A stretch of 7,208 nucleotides of DNA from CALVJJ01 sp045538425 (GTDB taxonomy: Bacteria; Bacillota; Clostridia; Christensenellales; UBA1242), in assembly GCA_045538425.1 (NCBI GenBank), contig JAZSRJ010000050.1, forward strand, positions 1-7,208. Direction: 5' to 3'. The notes beneath the pieces were generated by a model. It was not told the origin of the DNA, searched no databases, and saw only the letters and a program-made list of their open reading frames with translations. The position numbers were made by a program, and so were the translations under genes. How positions within the stretch are numbered: the first letter of the stretch is position 1; the number at the start of each line of letters is the position of its first letter. Below are positions 5,215 to 7,208 of the stretch, piece after piece.

Positions 5215-7208
5215 ATGATGAAAAAAGAAAATGCTTCCCCAAACTTTGTCGAGATGGAAAAAGCAACATTACAATTTTGGCAAGACAATCATTGTTTTGA
5301 AAAATTGGTAGAGAAGAATAAAAAAGGAAAATTGTTCCGTACACTAGATGGCCCAATTACCAGTAACTATGATATGGGTATGCACCATGTATGGGGCAGA
5401 ACATTGAAAGACACTTTCTTAAAATACAAAGCAATGCAAGGGTATCGTGCAAAATTTCAAAATGGTTTTGATGCTCACGGACTTCCTGTAGAGTTGGCTG
5501 TAGAGAAAGAACTTGGTCTTAATAGTAAAAAAGATATTATTTCGTATGGTATGGACAACTTTGTTGAAAAATGTCTTCAACGTGTAGAAAAATATAGTGG
5601 AATCCAAACAAAACAATCTATTAGACTAGGTCAATGGATGGATTGGGATCATAGTTATTATACCAACACAGACAACAATATTAACTCAATTTGGGCTATG
5701 CTTAAAAAGTGTGACGATCATGGCTGGATTGGTAAGTCTAGCAAACCTATGCCTTGGTGTAGTCGTTGTGGTACAAGTCTATCCGAACACGAAATGCATG
5801 GTAGCTATAAAGATGTAGAACATATTGCAGTCTTTTTCAAATGTCCTATTTTGCAAGACAATCGTAGCATTGTAGTTTGGACAACAACACCTTGGACATT
5901 GTCTAGTAATGTTGCGGTTGCAGTCAATCCAGATAATACTTACTTAGAAGTTGAAGTGAAGAGTGATACAAGACACCTAATTGTTGGAAAAGAAGCAATA
6001 AAAATCTTAAAAGATGATGTTGTTAAAGTTGTAAGAGAATTCAAAGGAAGCGAACTTGTAGGTTTACCTTATGAAACTTGCTTTAATGAAGTAGAAAAAC
6101 AACAATTCGACCACAAAGTTGTGGCGTGGGAAGATGTACAAGCTACTGAAGGTAGTGGGGCAGTGCATATCGCTCCAGGCTGTGGTGTTGAGGACTGGGA
6201 ACTTGGCAGAAAACTAGGACTTAGAGAGATCTGTCCAATTGACGAAGCTGGTGTGATTTTAGATGGATTTGGTGTCCTTACTGGCTACAAAACAGATGAA
6301 GTAAGAGATGTTGTTTTTGCCGAACTTGAAAAACGCGGAAAACTATATTATACACACAAGATCAAACATAGTTATCCAATCTGTTGGAGATGTAAGAACG
6401 AACTTGTCTATAGACTTGTTGATACTTGGGTAATTAAAGTAGATGAACTTAGACCACAACTTCTAAAAGCGTGTGATGATGTTACTTGGGAACCAAGTTA
6501 TCTTAAGAAAAGAATGGTAGATTGGCTTAATAACATGGGTGACTGGAATATTAGCCGTAGTCGTTTTTATGGTGTACCTCTACCAATCTATCCATGTAGT
6601 TGTGGACATACAACTGTTGTTGGTAGCAAGGAAGAATTGGAAAAATTGTCTAGCAAAGCAGAAGTAGATAAAGTACCACATTTGCATCGACCATACATTG
6701 ACAATGTAAAGATTACTTGTCCAAAATGTGGTAAGAAAGTATCTCGTATTCCAGAAGTAGGGGATTGTTGGTTGGATGCTGGTATTACACCATTTAGTAC
6801 CAACGAATATTTTACCAATCGTGCTTATTTTGAAGAGAGTTTCCCAAGTGAAGTTGTTATTGAGATGAGAGAACAAATAAGACTTTGGTTCTATTCATTG
6901 CTCTTTATGAGTGTTGTCTTAGAAGGTAAAGCACCTTATCAAAAAGTCATCGGTTATGAAAGTGTTGTTCAAGAAGATGGCAGCAAATTCTCAAAATCTG
7001 GTTTTATGATTCGTTTTGATGATTATGCTGAAAAATTGGGTAGTGATAGTGCTAGATACTTATTTGCAAGCAATCCATATACTAGTGACGTTCGTTTTGG
7101 TTACAACCTAGGTGAAGAAGCAAGAAGAAGAATGCTTGGATACTGGAATGCTTATACATTCTTTGTGACTTATGCAACCATTGACAATCCAGATGTTGCT
7201 GGGTATCA
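5215..7208 (+). CDS. ileS: Isoleucyl-tRNA synthetase, type 2-like (3' end outside window)
   Basis: Class I synthetase charging tRNA-Ile; 664 codons are visible of an expected 900-1050. ATG 5215 is chosen over ATG 5218 because AGGAGA (5202-5207) is then 7 nt upstream. In order: the Rossmann signature MGMHHVWGRTLKD (54-66), where HIGH is replaced by GMHH; CSRC (182-185); the start of the CP1 editing domain with WTTTPWTLSSN (222-232) and GAVHIAPG (about 315-322, His318, then Asp327); CWRC (390-393); NISRSRFYGVPLPIY near 445-459; a zinc-ribbon-like set C461/C463 and C502/C505; PEVGDCWLDAG; EQIRLWFYSLLF; and the KMSKS loop as KFSKS (591-595). The Ile T-box just upstream independently supports isoleucine specificity. 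The C-terminal anticodon-binding and any zinc domain are off the window. No internal stop or frameshift. Confidence 0.97.
   Translation, partial: MMKKENASPNFVEMEKATLQFWQDNHCFEKLVEKNKKGKLFRTLDGPITSNYDMGMHHVWGRTLKDTFLKYKAMQGYRAKFQNGFDAHGLPVELAVEKELGLNSKKDIISYGMDNFVEKCLQRVEKYSGIQTKQSIRLGQWMDWDHSYYTNTDNNINSIWAMLKKCDDHGWIGKSSKPMPWCSRCGTSLSEHEMHGSYKDVEHIAVFFKCPILQDNRSIVVWTTTPWTLSSNVAVAVNPDNTYLEVEVKSDTRHLIVGKEAIKILKDDVVKVVREFKGSELVGLPYETCFNEVEKQQFDHKVVAWEDVQATEGSGAVHIAPGCGVEDWELGRKLGLREICPIDEAGVILDGFGVLTGYKTDEVRDVVFAELEKRGKLYYTHKIKHSYPICWRCKNELVYRLVDTWVIKVDELRPQLLKACDDVTWEPSYLKKRMVDWLNNMGDWNISRSRFYGVPLPIYPCSCGHTTVVGSKEELEKLSSKAEVDKVPHLHRPYIDNVKITCPKCGKKVSRIPEVGDCWLDAGITPFSTNEYFTNRAYFEESFPSEVVIEMREQIRLWFYSLLFMSVVLEGKAPYQKVIGYESVVQEDGSKFSKSGFMIRFDDYAEKLGSDSARYLFASNPYTSDVRFGYNLGEEARRRMLGYWNAYTFFVTYATIDNPDVAGY

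Noticed and set aside
6580..6876. Minus-strand open frames opposite ileS
   Set aside because: Shadows of the ileS reading frame, with no start signal or recognisable protein.

Overview
The window looks like chromosomal DNA of a low-GC Bacillota, most plausibly a gut-type lineage near Erysipelotrichia/RF39-like Bacilli. Four things point there: AT-rich sequence with strong AAGGAG-type ribosome binding sites, a Bacillus-type large SRP RNA with an Alu domain, a T-box leader on an aminoacyl-tRNA synthetase gene, and an InlB/Flg_new-type beta repeat. The exact lineage is a guess. All tryptophans I read are TGG and no gene contains an in-frame TGA, so the standard bacterial code fits.

Region 1 (1-2772) is a tight same-strand cluster: the 3' end of a beta-rich, surface-type repeat protein, then a thioredoxin-reductase-family flavoprotein (trxB), then phosphoglucosamine mutase (glmM, the GlcN-6-P to GlcN-1-P step of cell-wall precursor synthesis). 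Gaps are 11-12 nt, so they are probably cotranscribed. Region 2 (2773-3461) has a clear promoter, a gene for a membrane-anchored protein with a DUF2726-like domain, and a terminator.

Region 3 (about 3409-4520) is compositionally different. A GC-rich (about 57%) 56-nt patch with strong dyad symmetry lies in a very AT-rich intergenic stretch. It is followed by a very AT-rich gene for a DUF2262-type protein with its own promoter and terminator. Perfect 12-bp inverted repeats lie at both edges, so it reads as an acquired cassette.

Region 4 (4549-5180) is RNA-dense. The large SRP RNA is on the minus strand with its own promoter. Divergent from it, a near-consensus promoter drives a complete transcriptional T-box riboswitch with an ATC (Ile) specifier. 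Region 5 (5215 to the end) is the regulated gene, ileS, cut off by the window edge after 664 codons. Its class I signature reads GMHH rather than HIGH, the swapped motif reported for mupirocin-hyper-resistant type 2 IleRS enzymes.

Most of the window is housekeeping. The points most worth following up are the swapped IleRS motif, the missing NADPH-binding motif in TrxB, the unassigned GC-rich structured patch and the AT-rich DUF2262 cassette. I do not see convincing evidence for a complete new multi-gene system.
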